In this document: one piece after another, positions 7,806 to 18,030 of the stretch | How the letters are laid out: each line of letters begins with the position of its first letter | Numbering within the stretch: position 1 is the stretch's first letter | Origin: Brevundimonas alba | Lineage (GTDB): Bacteria; Pseudomonadota; Alphaproteobacteria; Caulobacterales; Caulobacteraceae | Length of the DNA: 64,000 nt | NCBI RefSeq assembly: GCF_011927945.1 | Contig: NZ_JAATJM010000002.1 | Span: forward strand, 372,001 to 436,000 | Reading direction: 5' to 3' | Notes under the pieces: model-generated | What the model was told of the DNA's origin: nothing | Seen by the model: the letters and a program-made list of their open reading frames with translations, nothing else | Database searches by the model: none | Made by a program: the position numbers and the translations under genes

Positions 7806-9659
7806 TTAGCGCCGTCCGAACAGTTTTTCCAGATCAGCCAGCTTGAGTTCGACGTAGGTCGGGCGGCCGTGGTTGCATTGGCCGGAGTGGGGCGTGGCCT
7901 CCATCTGGCGGAGCAGGGCGTTCATCTCGGGGGCGGAGAGGACGCGGCCGGCGCGGACGCTGCCGTGGCAGGCCATGGTCCCGCACACCTCGCCAAGGCG
8001 TTCGGAGAGGGCGAGGGCGGCTCCGTGTTCGGCCAGATCGTCGGCGATGTCACGGATCAGGCCATGGACGTCGGTGTCGCCGAGGAGGGCGGGGGTCTCG
8101 CGAACCAGCACGGCGCCGGCGCCGAAGGGTTCGACGATCAGGCCGAGCTGGGCCAGTTCGCCGACGCGGGCGGAGACCCGCTCGGCCTCGGCGGGGTCGA
8201 GCTCTACGACTTCGGGCGTGAGCAGGGCCTGCCGGGTGACGGAGCCGGCGGCCATCTGGGCCTTCATCCGCTCGTAGACGAGGCGCTCGTGGGCCGCGTG
8301 CTGGTCGACGACAACGAGGCCGTCGCGGGTCTGGGCGACGATGTAGGTGCCGTGCAGCTGGGCCCGGGCGGCGCCGAGCGGATAGTCGAGCGGGTCGATG
8401 ACTTCGGCGCCGCCGGGGACTGGGTGAGGCCCGGCGGCGAAGTCGGGGGCCTCCACACGGGCCGACCGCTCGCTCAGGCCCGGCAGGATCTGGGCGGCAG
8501 CGGTCGCGGGACCGGCCCAGCCCTGCCAGCCGCTCCAGCCTTGGGCGGAGGGGGAGGAGGGGCTGTAGGCGGCGCCCCCAACACCGGAGTGGGGGCGGAA
8601 ACCGGCGAGGGCGTCGGCGGCGACGGTGGTGGATGCGCGGTGGCCGGCGCCGGCGAGCGCATGTCGCAAGGCCCCGACGATCAGGCCGCGCACCAGCGCC
8701 GGGTCGCGGAACCGCACCTCGGCCTTGGCCGGATGGACGTTGACGTCGACGTAGAGCGGATCGACCTCGAGGAAGAGGACGGCGGCCGGGTGACGGTCGC
8801 GGGCGAGGAAGTCGGCGTAGGCGCCGCGCAGGGCGCCCTGCAGCAGACGGTCCTTCACCGGGCGGCCGTTGACGAACAGATACTGGTGGCCTGCGTTGCC
8901 ACGGCTGTAGGTCGGCAGGCCCGCGTAGCCGGTAAGGCGGACGCCGTCCCGCTCCTGATCGATCAGCAGGGCATTGGCCTCGAAATCCCGGCCGAGCAGG
9001 GCGGCGAGGCGCTTGAGGCGGCCGTGGTCGCCCGGATGCTCCGCAGGCAGGCGCAGGGTGGTGCGGCCGTCGAGGTCGAGGGTGAAGGCGACGGTCTCGT
9101 GGGCCATGGCCTGACGCTTGATCTCTTCCGAGATGGCCATGGCCTCCGACCGCTCGGACTTCATGAATTTCAGGCGGGCGGGTGTGGCGTAGAAGAGGTC
9201 GCGGACCTCGACGCGGGCGCCGTGGGGACCGGGGAAGCCGGCGGGGGCGACCGGGCGCTGGTCGCCGCCCTCGACCGTGATCTGGTGGGCGTCGCCGCCG
9301 TCTTTGGGGCGGCTGGTGATCGTCAGCCGGGCGACCGAGCCGATCGAGGGCAGGGCCTCGCCGCGGAAGCCCAAGGTGTGGATGCGCAGCAGGTCGACGT
9401 CGCCGGCGTCATCGGGCTCCAGCTTCGAGGTGGCGTGACGCTCAATGGCGAGGGCCAGCTGGCCGGCGGCCATGCCATGCCCGTCGTCGGCGATCAGGAT
9501 GCGGCTGAGGCCGCCCCCATCGGCCTGGACCTCGATGCGGGTCGCCCCGGCGTCGAGCGCGTTCTCGACCAGTTCCTTGATGGCGCTGGCCGGGCGTTCA
9601 ACCACCTCGCCGGCGGCGATGCGGTTGACGGTTTCGGGCGGGAGGCGGCGGATGGGCAT
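7806..9659 (-). CDS. mutL: DNA mismatch repair protein MutL (endonuclease type)
   Basis: 617 residues from the ATG at 9659 ([23 protein letters not shown]). The N-terminal GHKL ATPase motifs are [22 protein letters not shown] and [11 protein letters not shown], followed by FVNGRPV and [13 protein letters not shown]. The C-terminal dimerisation domain contains DQHA-xx-E-xxxx-E beginning at Asp452, plus ACHGSVR and CNHGRPT. This is the metal-binding endonuclease motif found in MutL of bacteria that lack MutH. The protein should therefore nick DNA itself during repair. The linker (about 330-425) is Ala/Gly/Pro/Ser-rich. Long in-frame extension upstream of this start has no family similarity. Confidence 0.96.
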   Translation of the reverse strand: MPIRRLPPETVNRIAAGEVVERPASAIKELVENALDAGATRIEVQADGGGLSRILIADDGHGMAAGQLALAIERHATSKLEPDDAGDVDLLRIHTLGFRGEALPSIGSVARLTITSRPKDGGDAHQITVEGGDQRPVAPAGFPGPHGARVEVRDLFYATPARLKFMKSERSEAMAISEEIKRQAMAHETVAFTLDLDGRTTLRLPAEHPGDHGRLKRLAALLGRDFEANALLIDQERDGVRLTGYAGLPTYSRGNAGHQYLFVNGRPVKDRLLQGALRGAYADFLARDRHPAAVLFLEVDPLYVDVNVHPAKAEVRFRDPALVRGLIVGALRHALAGAGHRASTTVAADALAGFRPHSGVGGAAYSPSSPSAQGWSGWQGWAGPATAAAQILPGLSERSARVEAPDFAAGPHPVPGGAEVIDPLDYPLGAARAQLHGTYIVAQTRDGLVVVDQHAAHERLVYERMKAQMAAGSVTRQALLTPEVVELDPAEAERVSARVGELAQLGLIVEPFGAGAVLVRETPALLGDTDVHGLIRDIADDLAEHGAALALSERLGEVCGTMACHGSVRAGRVLSAPEMNALLRQMEATPHSGQCNHGRPTYVELKLADLEKLFGRR

Positions 9660-9758
9660 GGACGGGAAAGTATGGGCCGATCCGGTGCGGGGGAGAAGCG
9701 CCGCTTGGCCTCGCGCTGGGGTTAGGCCAGTATCGGCTGGGGACAGGGGAGATTTCGG

Positions 9759-11453
9759 ATGCGCGGGCTTCTGATGTGCGGCGTGGCGGCGGCCACGATC
9801 ATGATCGGCCCCTCGGCGGTCGCCGACGCGACGACGGATCGCGCGGTGCTGGACCTGATCGAGCGCCCGCGCAGTTGCGGCCCGGCCGGAGAGGACCCCC
9901 AAGGCGCGCCCGTGGCCGAGATGGTCATGGTCGAGGGCTTCGGCACGGGGGGCTTCAAGGTCGATACGGCCAATCCCGAGGCGCAGGCGTGGTTCAATCA
10001 TGGTGTCCGGCTTCGCTGGGCGTTCGAGCACGGCGAGTCGGTGCGCGCCTTCCGGAAGGCGCGGATGCTCGATCCCGACTGCGGGATGTGCGCCTGGGGC
10101 GAGGCCTGGGCGATGGGGCCGAACCTCAACGGCGGAGGCGGCGGGGAGGAGACGCAGCGGGAGGCGCTGAAGGCGGCCCGCGACGCCCGTCGGCTGGCCC
10201 GGGGCGCCACGGCCATGCAGCGCCAGATGATCGACGCCCTGGTGCAGCGCTATTCGGGCCGCGAGTCGTCGCGAGCCAACCGCTTCGCCACGGCCATGGA
10301 CCGGATCGCCCGGCGCAACCCCGCGGACGTGACCGTGGCCGCGATTACTGCGGACGCCTGGATGCTGAAGGCGGACCGCTGGTGGGACGACGAGGGCAAG
10401 GCCGCCGATCCGGGCATCGTCCGGGCTATGGAGATCCTTGAGCAGACGCTCGCGGCTGCGCCGGACGATCCCGGCGCCATCCACCTCTATATCCATCTGA
10501 CGGAATGGTCGGATGATCCACACAAGGCGATCCCGTACGGCGAGCAGCTGGCGGCGCTTGCGCCCGGCGCCAGTCATCTTGTGCATATGCCGTCGCACAC
10601 CTTCTACCGGGTGGGACGCTACAAGGACGCGATGATGTCCAACGTCGCGGCCGTGGCGCTGGACCGGCGCTATGACGCGCTGGCGAGGCCGCCCGGCGGC
10701 GTGCCGGGCATGCCTCTGCACGGGCACAACATCCATTTCGGCATGGGCGGAGCGCTGATGGCCGGCGGGGATGTCGAGGGGCTGAAGCTCGCCGACTGGT
10801 TCCTGGAGACCTACCCCGAGATCCCGGTCGAGAACCCCTGGCGGCAGCTGATGGCCAATGACGCCTATGCGATCTACGGCCGGTTCGGCACGCAGGCGCA
10901 GGTCGCGGAACTGAAGGAGCCGTCCGAGAGCCGGCCCCTTCTGCGGGCCAGCTGGCGGTATGCGCGGGGAGAGGCGGCGGCGCGGGCGGGAGACGCGGAC
11001 AAGGTGCGCGCCGAGGCGGCGGCGATCGCGGCCCTGATCCTGACGCCCGGCCTGGCCGGTGATGACGCCAAGGGTCGGCGGGGCTTCATGGAGTTGTCAC
11101 AGCGGATTCTGGAGGGCCGGGCAGCGATGATCGCCGGGGACGGCGCGGCGGCGGTGGCGGCCTTTACGCGCGCGGCCGAAATCCAGGCCGAGGAGGACGA
11201 GGGCGGGGATCCGCCGGTCATCTGGTACCCGACCCGGCGCAGTCTGGCGGCGGCGATGCTGGCTTCAGGCGACGCGGCCGGAGCCAGGGCCAAGGTGCTG
11301 GAACTGCTCGAGGACTGGCCGAGCGACCCCTACAGCTATTTCGTGCTGGCTCAGGCCGAGAGCGCACTCGGAAACGCCGCGGCAGCGGCCGAAGCGGAGC
11401 GCCGCTCGCGGGTCGAATGGGTCGGCGGCGCGATGAGCCTGAAGCTGGCCTAG
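9759..11453 (+). CDS. Secreted tetratricopeptide-like protein with His-rich motif
   Basis: 564 residues with an N-terminal signal peptide ([24 protein letters not shown]). The body is alpha-helical with TPR-like segments: [30 protein letters not shown] near 75-105, then others near 215-260, 450-480 and 510-550. A conserved-looking block reads [14 protein letters not shown] then [20 protein letters not shown], with five histidines that could hold a metal. I know this arrangement only from uncharacterised TPR proteins of Proteobacteria. GGGAG precedes the ATG. It is divergent from mutL and ends overlapping the DsbA-like gene by 4 bp. Molecular function unknown. Confidence 0.8.
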   Translation: MRGLLMCGVAAATIMIGPSAVADATTDRAVLDLIERPRSCGPAGEDPQGAPVAEMVMVEGFGTGGFKVDTANPEAQAWFNHGVRLRWAFEHGESVRAFRKARMLDPDCGMCAWGEAWAMGPNLNGGGGGEETQREALKAARDARRLARGATAMQRQMIDALVQRYSGRESSRANRFATAMDRIARRNPADVTVAAITADAWMLKADRWWDDEGKAADPGIVRAMEILEQTLAAAPDDPGAIHLYIHLTEWSDDPHKAIPYGEQLAALAPGASHLVHMPSHTFYRVGRYKDAMMSNVAAVALDRRYDALARPPGGVPGMPLHGHNIHFGMGGALMAGGDVEGLKLADWFLETYPEIPVENPWRQLMANDAYAIYGRFGTQAQVAELKEPSESRPLLRASWRYARGEAAARAGDADKVRAEAAAIAALILTPGLAGDDAKGRRGFMELSQRILEGRAAMIAGDGAAAVAAFTRAAEIQAEEDEGGDPPVIWYPTRRSLAAAMLASGDAAGARAKVLELLEDWPSDPYSYFVLAQAESALGNAAAAAEAERRSRVEWVGGAMSLKLA

Positions 11454-12256
11454 CCGGCCTTGGCTTCCCGGATGGCGCGCTCCAGCGCCGCCGGCTGGAT
11501 GGATTCGCTGGCCTTGCCGTTGACGAAGAAGGTCGGCGTGCCGATCAGGCCGAGGGCCGTGGCGGACGTCTGCATGTCCGCCATGTGGCGGGCGATCTCG
11601 GGACCGGACATGGCGGCCTCGGCCTGGCTCATGGAGACGCCGTTGGCCTGAAGGATGGCGTCGACCGCCTCTTCCGAAAGCGACGGCTGGGCCATCAGGG
11701 CGCGGAACACCGGCAGGTATTTGCCCTGGCGGTGAGCCGCCTGCGCCGCGCGGGCGGCGTAGTGGGAGACGCCGTTGGCGGGGCCGTCGAGGATGGGCCA
11801 CTCCTTGAAGACGAAGCGCACGTCCGGATGGGCCTGCATCATGCGCAGCACCTCGGGCGCGGTCGCCTTGCAGCCGGGACAGCGGAAGTCGAAGAACTCG
11901 ATGACGGTAACCTTTGCATCCGCCGGGCCGAAGGCGGCGTCGCGGCTGTCAACCGCCAGCAGGCCGGGGTTGGCGGTCGCGCGGGCCGTGATCTCGACCG
12001 TCTTCTGGCGGTTTTCGACGATCTGCTGCTGCTGCGCCTTCAGGTCGAGAGCGTTGCTGACCTCCTGCAGGACTTCGGGGTTCTGCACCAGGTAGGTCTT
12101 CACCCGCGAGCCGAAGTCCGTGCCCGTCGCATAGGGGGCGACCGAGATGATCAGGGCAACGACGGACACCGCGAGCGCCGCCATGCCCGCGCGGTTTCCG
12201 GATAGCAGCCTGCTGGCCGTGGAAGGGGCGGGGGCGGTGTCTGGCGTTTCGGTCAT
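11450..12256 (-). CDS. DsbA/ScsC-like thioredoxin-fold protein, membrane-anchored
   Basis: 268 residues. A Thr/Pro-rich cytoplasmic start is followed by one membrane helix (about 24-45), a helical stretch with QQQQ (50-95) resembling the ScsC N-terminal oligomerisation region, and a DsbA-type thioredoxin domain. The redox centre is CPGC at 126-129 and the cis-proline loop is IGTPTFFVNG. Such proteins oxidise or isomerise periplasmic disulfides. The gene lies 17 bp downstream of an M48 metalloprotease on the same strand, matching the common envelope quality-control pairing. Whether it is an oxidase or isomerase cannot be told from sequence. Confidence 0.88.
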   Translation of the reverse strand: MTETPDTAPAPSTASRLLSGNRAGMAALAVSVVALIISVAPYATGTDFGSRVKTYLVQNPEVLQEVSNALDLKAQQQQIVENRQKTVEITARATANPGLLAVDSRDAAFGPADAKVTVIEFFDFRCPGCKATAPEVLRMMQAHPDVRFVFKEWPILDGPANGVSHYAARAAQAAHRQGKYLPVFRALMAQPSLSEEAVDAILQANGVSMSQAEAAMSGPEIARHMADMQTSATALGLIGTPTFFVNGKASESIQPAALERAIREAKAG

Positions 12257-12273
12257 TCAGGCTCTCGAAGGCT

Positions 12274-13683
12274 TCAGCCGGCGGCCGGCACGATGGTGGA
12301 GCGGCGGCGTTCGTTGCGGCGGTCGACGTCGTCCACATCGTTCTGGGTGGCGCCGGAGGCGAAGACGATGTCCATGGCGCGGGTCCACTCGGCCGAGCCG
12401 GGGTCCAGCATGTCACGGGCGCGCAGGGCGAACTGGGTGGCCTCCCGCTCGGCGCCGATGGCGAAATACATTTCGGCGGAGGCCAGACGGGCCTCGCCCT
12501 CCTTGCCCTGGCTGGCGTAGGCTTGGGCCAGCAAACGCCAGGCGATGCTGTCGCCTTCTTCGAGGGCGGTGGCGCGCTTGAGCTGGTCCACGGCGGCGTC
12601 GAGCCGGGCCGGGTCGTTCGTCTCGATCAGGGCATGGGCAAGGTTGATCCGCAGCAGGGGCGCGTCTGGCTTGAGCTCGACCGACCGCTCATGGGCGCCG
12701 ATGGCTTCTTCGGGGCGGCCTTCCTCGAACAGGATCTGGCCCTTCAGCTCCCAGAAGTACGGGTTCTCGGGCTGTTCGGTCAGGAAGACATCGACGGCCG
12801 CGAGGGCCTTTTCCGTCTGGCCATCGCGGTACAGGGCGATAGCGCGGGCGTAGCGCGCCGGCAGGGAGGTGTCGCTCTCGGGATAGTCACGCAGGGTTTC
12901 GCGGGGGTGATCCATGAAGGCGTGGATCTTGGCCAGGATCAGGGCGTGCTGGGCCATGCGCTCGGGACTGTCGCGATGGTCGTAGTGAGATTGTTCCGAC
13001 ACCAGCCGGCGCAGGTTCTCGATGCGGTCGGAGGACAGCGGGTGGCTGCGGAAATAGGGGAAGCGGCGGGCGTCGGAGAACACCTCCTGGGAGCGAAAAT
13101 TCTCGAAGAAGGTCACGAGGCCGCGGCCCGATTCGCCGGCGCTCTCGAGCGCGCGGGCGCCGGTGTTGTCCGCCTCGCCTTCCTGATGGCTCATGTAGCG
13201 AAGGGCGCTGAGGGTGCCGAAATACTGGCTGTTGCCCAGCAGGACCGCTCCCGCGTCGGGCGCGCCGGCGGCGATGGCGAGGGCGCCGAGGGCCATGGTC
13301 ATCAGCATAGGCTGCATGCCGGCGTTCTGGACCCCGTCGCGCAGCGTGTGGCGGTTGCGGATATGCCCCGCCTCGTGGGCCATGACGCCCAGAAGTTCAT
13401 TCGGGCTGGTGGTCCGCAGGATCAGGCCGGTGTTGATGCCCATGATGCGTCCGCGACGGGCGAAGGCGTTCAACTCGTTGTCGTTGATGAGCAGAAGCTC
13501 GATCTCCGACGGCTCAAGCCCCATGCCGGTGAACACCGGATCGGCCCATCCGTGGATGATCGTCTCGATCTCGGTGTCGCGGATGGCGCTCTGGGCGGAG
13601 GCGGGGGCCGGGGCGGCCAGCATCAGACCAGCCGCCGCAGCGGCCCCGACGAAGCGGGCGGTGTGTCTGGTCAGCCAAGTCAT
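12274..13683 (-). CDS. M48-family periplasmic metalloprotease with TPR domain (BepA-like)
   Basis: 469 residues with a signal peptide ending near AASAQ (residue 31). The peptidase domain carries HEAGH at 103-107 (zinc ligands His103 and His107, catalytic Glu104) and the third-ligand region SHQEGEADNTGA. The C-terminal half (about 260-450) consists of TPR units such as NPYFWELKGQILFEEGRPEEAIGAHERSVELKPD. E. coli BepA, with this architecture, degrades stalled outer-membrane proteins and promotes LptD maturation. It is the first gene of a two-gene operon with the DsbA-like protein, consistent with LPS-transport disulfide quality control, which is an inference. Confidence 0.9.
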   Translation of the reverse strand: MTWLTRHTARFVGAAAAAGLMLAAPAPASAQSAIRDTEIETIIHGWADPVFTGMGLEPSEIELLLINDNELNAFARRGRIMGINTGLILRTTSPNELLGVMAHEAGHIRNRHTLRDGVQNAGMQPMLMTMALGALAIAAGAPDAGAVLLGNSQYFGTLSALRYMSHQEGEADNTGARALESAGESGRGLVTFFENFRSQEVFSDARRFPYFRSHPLSSDRIENLRRLVSEQSHYDHRDSPERMAQHALILAKIHAFMDHPRETLRDYPESDTSLPARYARAIALYRDGQTEKALAAVDVFLTEQPENPYFWELKGQILFEEGRPEEAIGAHERSVELKPDAPLLRINLAHALIETNDPARLDAAVDQLKRATALEEGDSIAWRLLAQAYASQGKEGEARLASAEMYFAIGAEREATQFALRARDMLDPGSAEWTRAMDIVFASGATQNDVDDVDRRNERRRSTIVPAAG

Positions 13684-13744
13684 GGCGTGCTCCCGAAGCC
13701 GGTGATCGCCCCCGCCCCGATCCTCACTATCTAATCGCGGCCAT

Positions 13745-16354
13745 TCAACGGCGCCACCATCCCCGCTTCGGCTTCTCGGGCGGCGCGACGATCTGGTTCG
13801 GGTCCTCGGCGATCAGGGCCGCGACGTCGACTTCAGGCGTCGGAGCCGGTTCGGGCTCGACAGGGGCCGGCGGCGCAGCTTCGACGACCGGCTCGGGCCT
13901 GGGCTCGGGCGCAGGTGCGGGCTCGGGCGTCGGCTCCGGTTCGGGCGCCATCGCCTCGACGGTTTCGGCCTCCGGGGCTTCGAGGGCGGGGGCGGCGTCT
14001 GCGGCGACCTTGCGGCGGACGCGACGGCGCTTCGGCTCCTCGACGGCGACGGGGGCCGGCGCCTCCAGATCGGCGGCAGGCGCATCGGCGGCCGAGGCCT
14101 CCGGCTCCATGCCCTCACTGGCGGCGAAGGCCTCGGCGCCGGCATCGGCATTCAGTTCGCCCGTGGCGCGGTCACGACCGCGTCCGCGGCCCCGACGGCG
14201 ACGCGAGCGGCCGCTGCGTTCACCGGACTCGCCGCCCTCGGCCTCGACCCGCTCGCGGGGCACCTCGCCTTCAGCGGAGTCCTCGGCCGCGGCGCGCGGC
14301 GCGGCGGCTCCGGGGTTGATCGGGTCGAACCAGACGTAGGGGTCCTCGAGCGACGGCGTGCGGCCGCGCACCCAGTTGAAGCCGTCGCGCTCGCCGCCTT
14401 CCTCACGGACACGGCGACCGCCGCGGCGACCCCGGCGACGCCGGCGTCCGGCCTCGCTGTCATCGTCGTCCTCGGCGGAGAGGGCGGGGGCGGCCTCACC
14501 GGCCGGCGCCTCGCCCTCTTCGCGGCGTCCGCCACGGCGGCGGCGTCCACGGCCACGACCGCGCTCGCCCTCGACGCGTTCGGTGCGCTCGCGGGGCTCG
14601 CCGTCTGCGTCCTCGCCAACGGCGTCCTCATCCTCGTCCTCGACGTCGTCGAAGAACTCGTCTTCCTCTTCCTCGTCGTCCGCATAGGCGCTGTCGTCGA
14701 AGTCATCGTCGAGGTCGACGAAGGGCTCGGCACCCTCGGGCGGAGTGAAGTCCTCGTTGGTCTCGGTACGCTCGATCGTGTGTTCGCCCTGGGACAGGGT
14801 GTCGTCGATCTGGATGATGACGCTGAGGCCGCGCTGGGTCAGCAGGCGCTGCAGGTAGTCGCGCTTGTGGTTGAGGATGTAGAGGGCCACGGCGGTGCAG
14901 ACGCGCAGGTTGACCGTGCCGGCGCCGTTGCGGCCGGCCTCGATGTCGACGCCGCGCAGGGTCATCAGGGCGGCGCTTTCCGCCGAGCGGATGCGACCGG
15001 CGCCCTGGCAGTGCGGGCAGACCTCGGTGGCGCCCTCGATGACGCCGAGACGGCGGCGCTGGCGGCTGATTTCCATCAGGCCGAAGCCGGAGATGCGGCC
15101 CATCTGGATGCGGGCGCGGTCCTTGGCCAGCGCATCCTTGAGGGCCTTCTCGACCGACCGGTTGTTCTTCGACTCATCCATGTCGATGAAGTCGATGACG
15201 ATCAGGCCGGCGAGGTCGCGCAGGCGCAGTTGGCGGGCGGCCTCGACGGCCGCTTCCATATTGGTCTTGAAGGCGGTGGCCTCGACGTTGCGCTCCTTGG
15301 TGGCGCGGCCGGAGTTGACGTCGATGGCGACCAGCGCCTCGGTCTGGTTGATCACCAGATAGCCGCCCGACTTCAGCGGCACGGTCGGCTGGTGAATCTG
15401 GGTCAGCATCTCCTCGATGCCGTTGGAGGCGAACAGCGGGCGAGCGCCCTGGTACAGGTGCACCTTCTTCGACTGCGAGGGCATCAGCACCCGCATGAAG
15501 TCACGCGCTTCCTTGAAGCCCTCGACGCCCTCGACCTGGATGCCGTCGAAATCCTTGTCGAACATGTCGCGCACGGCGCGGCGGACGAGGTTTTCTTCCT
15601 CGTAGATCAGCGAGGGGGCGTTGGAGGCGAGGGTCGTCTCGCGGATCGTCTCCCAGAGGCGGAGCAGATATTCGTAGTCGCGCTTGATCTCGGCCTTGGT
15701 GCGCTTGGCGCCGGCCGTGCGGATGATCAGGCCCATGCCGTGCGGCACGTCCAGGGCGGCGGCTGCGGCCTTGAGGCGCTTGCGGTCCGAGGCTTGGGTG
15801 ATCTTGCGGGAGATGCCGCCGCCCTTGCCGGTGTTGGGCATCAGGACGCAGTAGCGGCCGGCCAGCGACAGCCAGGTGGTCAGGGCCGCGCCCTTGCCGC
15901 CGCGCTCGTCCTTGACGACCTGCACCAGCATGACCTGCCGGCGCTTGATGACGTCCTGGATCTTGTAGCGGCGCATCAGGCGGCGCTTGAGGCGTTCCTC
16001 CTCGGCGAGGCCGCCCTCGTGATCGCCTTCGTCGCTCTCGCGGCCGAGGTCGTCGTGCTCGTCCTCATCCGTGGCCGCTTCGGCCATGATGGCTTCGCGG
16101 TCGGCGACGGGGATCTGATAATAGTCCGGGTGGATTTCGTTGAAGGCGAGGAAGCCGTGGCGGTTGCCGCCGTATTCGACGAAGGCCGCCTGCAGGCTGG
16201 GCTCTACGCGGGTGACCTTGGCGAGATAGATGTTGCCCCGAAGCTGACGCTTCGAGCGGGATTCAAAGTCGAATTCCTCGATCTGACGGCCCTCGACGAT
16301 CGCGACGCGGGTTTCCTCCGCGTGGGCGGCGTCGATCAACATGGTCTTTGACAT
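13745..16354 (-). CDS. rne: Ribonuclease E
   Basis: 869 residues. Endonuclease for mRNA decay and rRNA/tRNA processing, and degradosome scaffold. The S1 domain (about 35-175) is interrupted by an acidic insertion (ATDEDEHDDLGRESDEGDHEGG) and a basic RRLMRRYKIQDVIKRRQ. The 5'-sensor and DNase-I-like parts follow with VAIDVNSGRATKERNVEATAFKTN and LIVIDFIDMDESKNN, and the Zn-link CPHC at 446-449. From about 530 the tail alternates Asp/Glu-rich and Arg/Gly-rich blocks and ends in a short basic patch, KPKRGWWRR, typical of alphaproteobacterial degradosome scaffolds. Confidence 0.96.
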   Translation of the reverse strand: MSKTMLIDAAHAEETRVAIVEGRQIEEFDFESRSKRQLRGNIYLAKVTRVEPSLQAAFVEYGGNRHGFLAFNEIHPDYYQIPVADREAIMAEAATDEDEHDDLGRESDEGDHEGGLAEEERLKRRLMRRYKIQDVIKRRQVMLVQVVKDERGGKGAALTTWLSLAGRYCVLMPNTGKGGGISRKITQASDRKRLKAAAAALDVPHGMGLIIRTAGAKRTKAEIKRDYEYLLRLWETIRETTLASNAPSLIYEEENLVRRAVRDMFDKDFDGIQVEGVEGFKEARDFMRVLMPSQSKKVHLYQGARPLFASNGIEEMLTQIHQPTVPLKSGGYLVINQTEALVAIDVNSGRATKERNVEATAFKTNMEAAVEAARQLRLRDLAGLIVIDFIDMDESKNNRSVEKALKDALAKDRARIQMGRISGFGLMEISRQRRRLGVIEGATEVCPHCQGAGRIRSAESAALMTLRGVDIEAGRNGAGTVNLRVCTAVALYILNHKRDYLQRLLTQRGLSVIIQIDDTLSQGEHTIERTETNEDFTPPEGAEPFVDLDDDFDDSAYADDEEEEDEFFDDVEDEDEDAVGEDADGEPRERTERVEGERGRGRGRRRRGGRREEGEAPAGEAAPALSAEDDDDSEAGRRRRRGRRGGRRVREEGGERDGFNWVRGRTPSLEDPYVWFDPINPGAAAPRAAAEDSAEGEVPRERVEAEGGESGERSGRSRRRRGRGRGRDRATGELNADAGAEAFAASEGMEPEASAADAPAADLEAPAPVAVEEPKRRRVRRKVAADAAPALEAPEAETVEAMAPEPEPTPEPAPAPEPRPEPVVEAAPPAPVEPEPAPTPEVDVAALIAEDPNQIVAPPEKPKRGWWRR

Positions 16355-16794
16355 GGAAAGTCTCTCTCTGGCGCGCTCGGCCGTCCCCGCGAGGGGGTGA
16401 CAAGGCGGCTCGCCGAATGGGATTGCGGGCGGAGGCGTGCGCCATCCCGTCGCCGCGGCAAGGGCCGGAGGCGAGGTCGGTCCGATCGGACCGGAAGGGA
16501 GCGCAGGCGGAATGGCCCATGAAGGTTCGTACGGTCCTGGGCCCGGACGCGCCGTCTTTAGGGGCGTCCCGGACCCGTCGTCGAACCGGCGGGCAGGCCC
16601 GGCCGGTTCTCGGATCAGTGAAAGTCATGCCGCGAGGAGGGCGCATCCGCCCGAAAATCGGGGGACGCGATCGTTCGCGAGCGCACCAAGCATAGGCATG
16701 GCGAATTCGAATTGAAAGCCACGCCGGCCTTAACCCGTTGGCCACCCCGTTGCGGCATGATCCCGGCAAAGCCAGAAGGGTGGGTCTCCGTCGA
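16355..16794 (-). other. Shared upstream region of rne and amidase; structured rne leader
   Basis: 440 bp without a credible gene. Read towards rne it holds two notable dyads: a perfect 16-bp palindrome CGGTCCGATCGGACCG (16478-16493) and a long near-perfect hairpin at 16540-16576 (about 12 paired bases with one bulge). A TTAACC half-site lies near 16730. E. coli rne is autoregulated through its long 5' leader; a similar role here is inference. I found no convincing -35/-10 pair for either gene. Confidence 0.5.
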
Positions 16795-18012
16795 ATGCAC
16801 GGGCTGTCGCGTATCAGGGTGTCGCAGTGGAGCGTGCGCCAGCGGGTGCTGGCCGCGGCCGGGTTCCTGCTGTTCTGCGTGGCGCTGCTGGCGGCCGGGC
16901 GCGGTCTGGCCTCGGGCGCCATGGGCGAGATCATGCGGGTCCGCTTCGGCGGCGACGCCGAGCGCACCCGGGTGGTGGTCGATCTGGACCGGACATCGCG
17001 CGGACAGGTGATCCAGCCCGGCGACGACGGCCATGTGGTGATCAGCCTGTCGGGCGTGGCGCCGGCCAGCCGGCTGACCGGGAACGGGCAGGGGCTGGTG
17101 CGCGGCTTCCGCGTCGCCGGCGCCGGAACCGCCTCACGCGTCGAGCTGGACCTGGCCACGAGCGCCGAGATCGAGCGGCGGTTCCTGCTGCCGCCCGGCG
17201 ACGGCATCGCCCACTACCGCTACGTCATCGACCTGAAGGCCACGGGCCGGGCCCCGGCGCGCACCGCCCCGCGCGCCGAGCGCGCCCAGCCGCGGCCGAC
17301 CGAACGGCCGCTGATCTACATCGACGCCGGTCATGGCGGACGCGATCCGGGGGCCCAGGGCGCCGGCTCGCGGGAGAGCGCCGTGACCCTCGCCGCCGCC
17401 CAGGCCCTGAAGCAGGAGCTGGAGCGCGGCGGCCGCTACCGGGTGCGGATGACCCGCGAAAGCGACGCCTATGTCGACCTGTACCGCCGGGTGGCCATCG
17501 CGCGGCAGGCGGGCGCCGACCTGTTCATCTCCCTGCACGCCGACGCCGGGGCCGACCCGGCCACGCGCGGCGCATCCGTCTACACCCTGTCGGAACAGGG
17601 CGCCGGCCGGGCGGTGCGCGAGTTCACGCGAGGCGAGAACTGGCAGCGCAGCCTGAACCTGCCGGGGCGCGATCCCTCGGTCGACCGCATCCTGCTGGAC
17701 ATGACCCAGCGCGCCACCCAGAACCGCTCGGCCCAGCTGGCCCGGACCCTGCTGGGCGAGCTCGAGGGCGCGGATCATCCGCTGCTGCGCCGCAGCCACC
17801 GCGACGCGGGTCTGGCCGTGCTGCTGGCGCCCGACGTGCCGGCCGTGCTGTTGGAGATGGGCTTCATCACCAACCCCGAGGACGAGCGGCTGCTGAACGA
17901 CAGCCGCGCCCGCCGCCGGCTGATGCGCGCCGTGGCCGAGGGCATCGACCGCTATTTCCGCGAACCGGCGGGCGAGCTGCAGATGGCGTCGGCGGGCGGG
18001 GCGGCGAACTAG
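16795..18012 (+). CDS. amiC: N-acetylmuramoyl-L-alanine amidase, AmiC type
   Basis: Periplasmic zinc amidase cleaving the stem peptide from MurNAc during cell separation. 405 residues from the ATG at 16795. An in-frame ATG at 16738 would add 19 residues before the signal sequence and is less likely. A signal/anchor (about 17-40) is followed by an AMIN domain (about 45-130) and an Amidase_3 domain (about 165-390). Zinc motifs are DAGHGGRDPGAQG, the RESAVTL glutamate and SLHADAG, with catalytic Glu in LLEMGFITNPEDE. The next gene downstream is a small convergent ORF. The gene symbol is by family; a single such amidase is usual in this group. Confidence 0.9.
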   Translation: MHGLSRIRVSQWSVRQRVLAAAGFLLFCVALLAAGRGLASGAMGEIMRVRFGGDAERTRVVVDLDRTSRGQVIQPGDDGHVVISLSGVAPASRLTGNGQGLVRGFRVAGAGTASRVELDLATSAEIERRFLLPPGDGIAHYRYVIDLKATGRAPARTAPRAERAQPRPTERPLIYIDAGHGGRDPGAQGAGSRESAVTLAAAQALKQELERGGRYRVRMTRESDAYVDLYRRVAIARQAGADLFISLHADAGADPATRGASVYTLSEQGAGRAVREFTRGENWQRSLNLPGRDPSVDRILLDMTQRATQNRSAQLARTLLGELEGADHPLLRRSHRDAGLAVLLAPDVPAVLLEMGFITNPEDERLLNDSRARRRLMRAVAEGIDRYFREPAGELQMASAGGAAN

Positions 18013-18030
18013 ACCTCCTGTTTCGTGCGC

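Noticed and set aside
7869-9725. A 618-codon open frame on the plus strand
   Set aside because: Antisense to mutL, whose motifs are complete; the frame is Gly/Asp-rich and resembles nothing.
9660-10736. Long N-terminal extension of mutL
   Set aside because: The open frame continues past the canonical MPIRRL start only because of high GC; it lies antisense to the signal-peptide protein at 9759.
14780-16351. A 523-codon open frame on the plus strand
   Set aside because: Antisense to the catalytic half of rne, with low-complexity Val/Asp/Gly composition.
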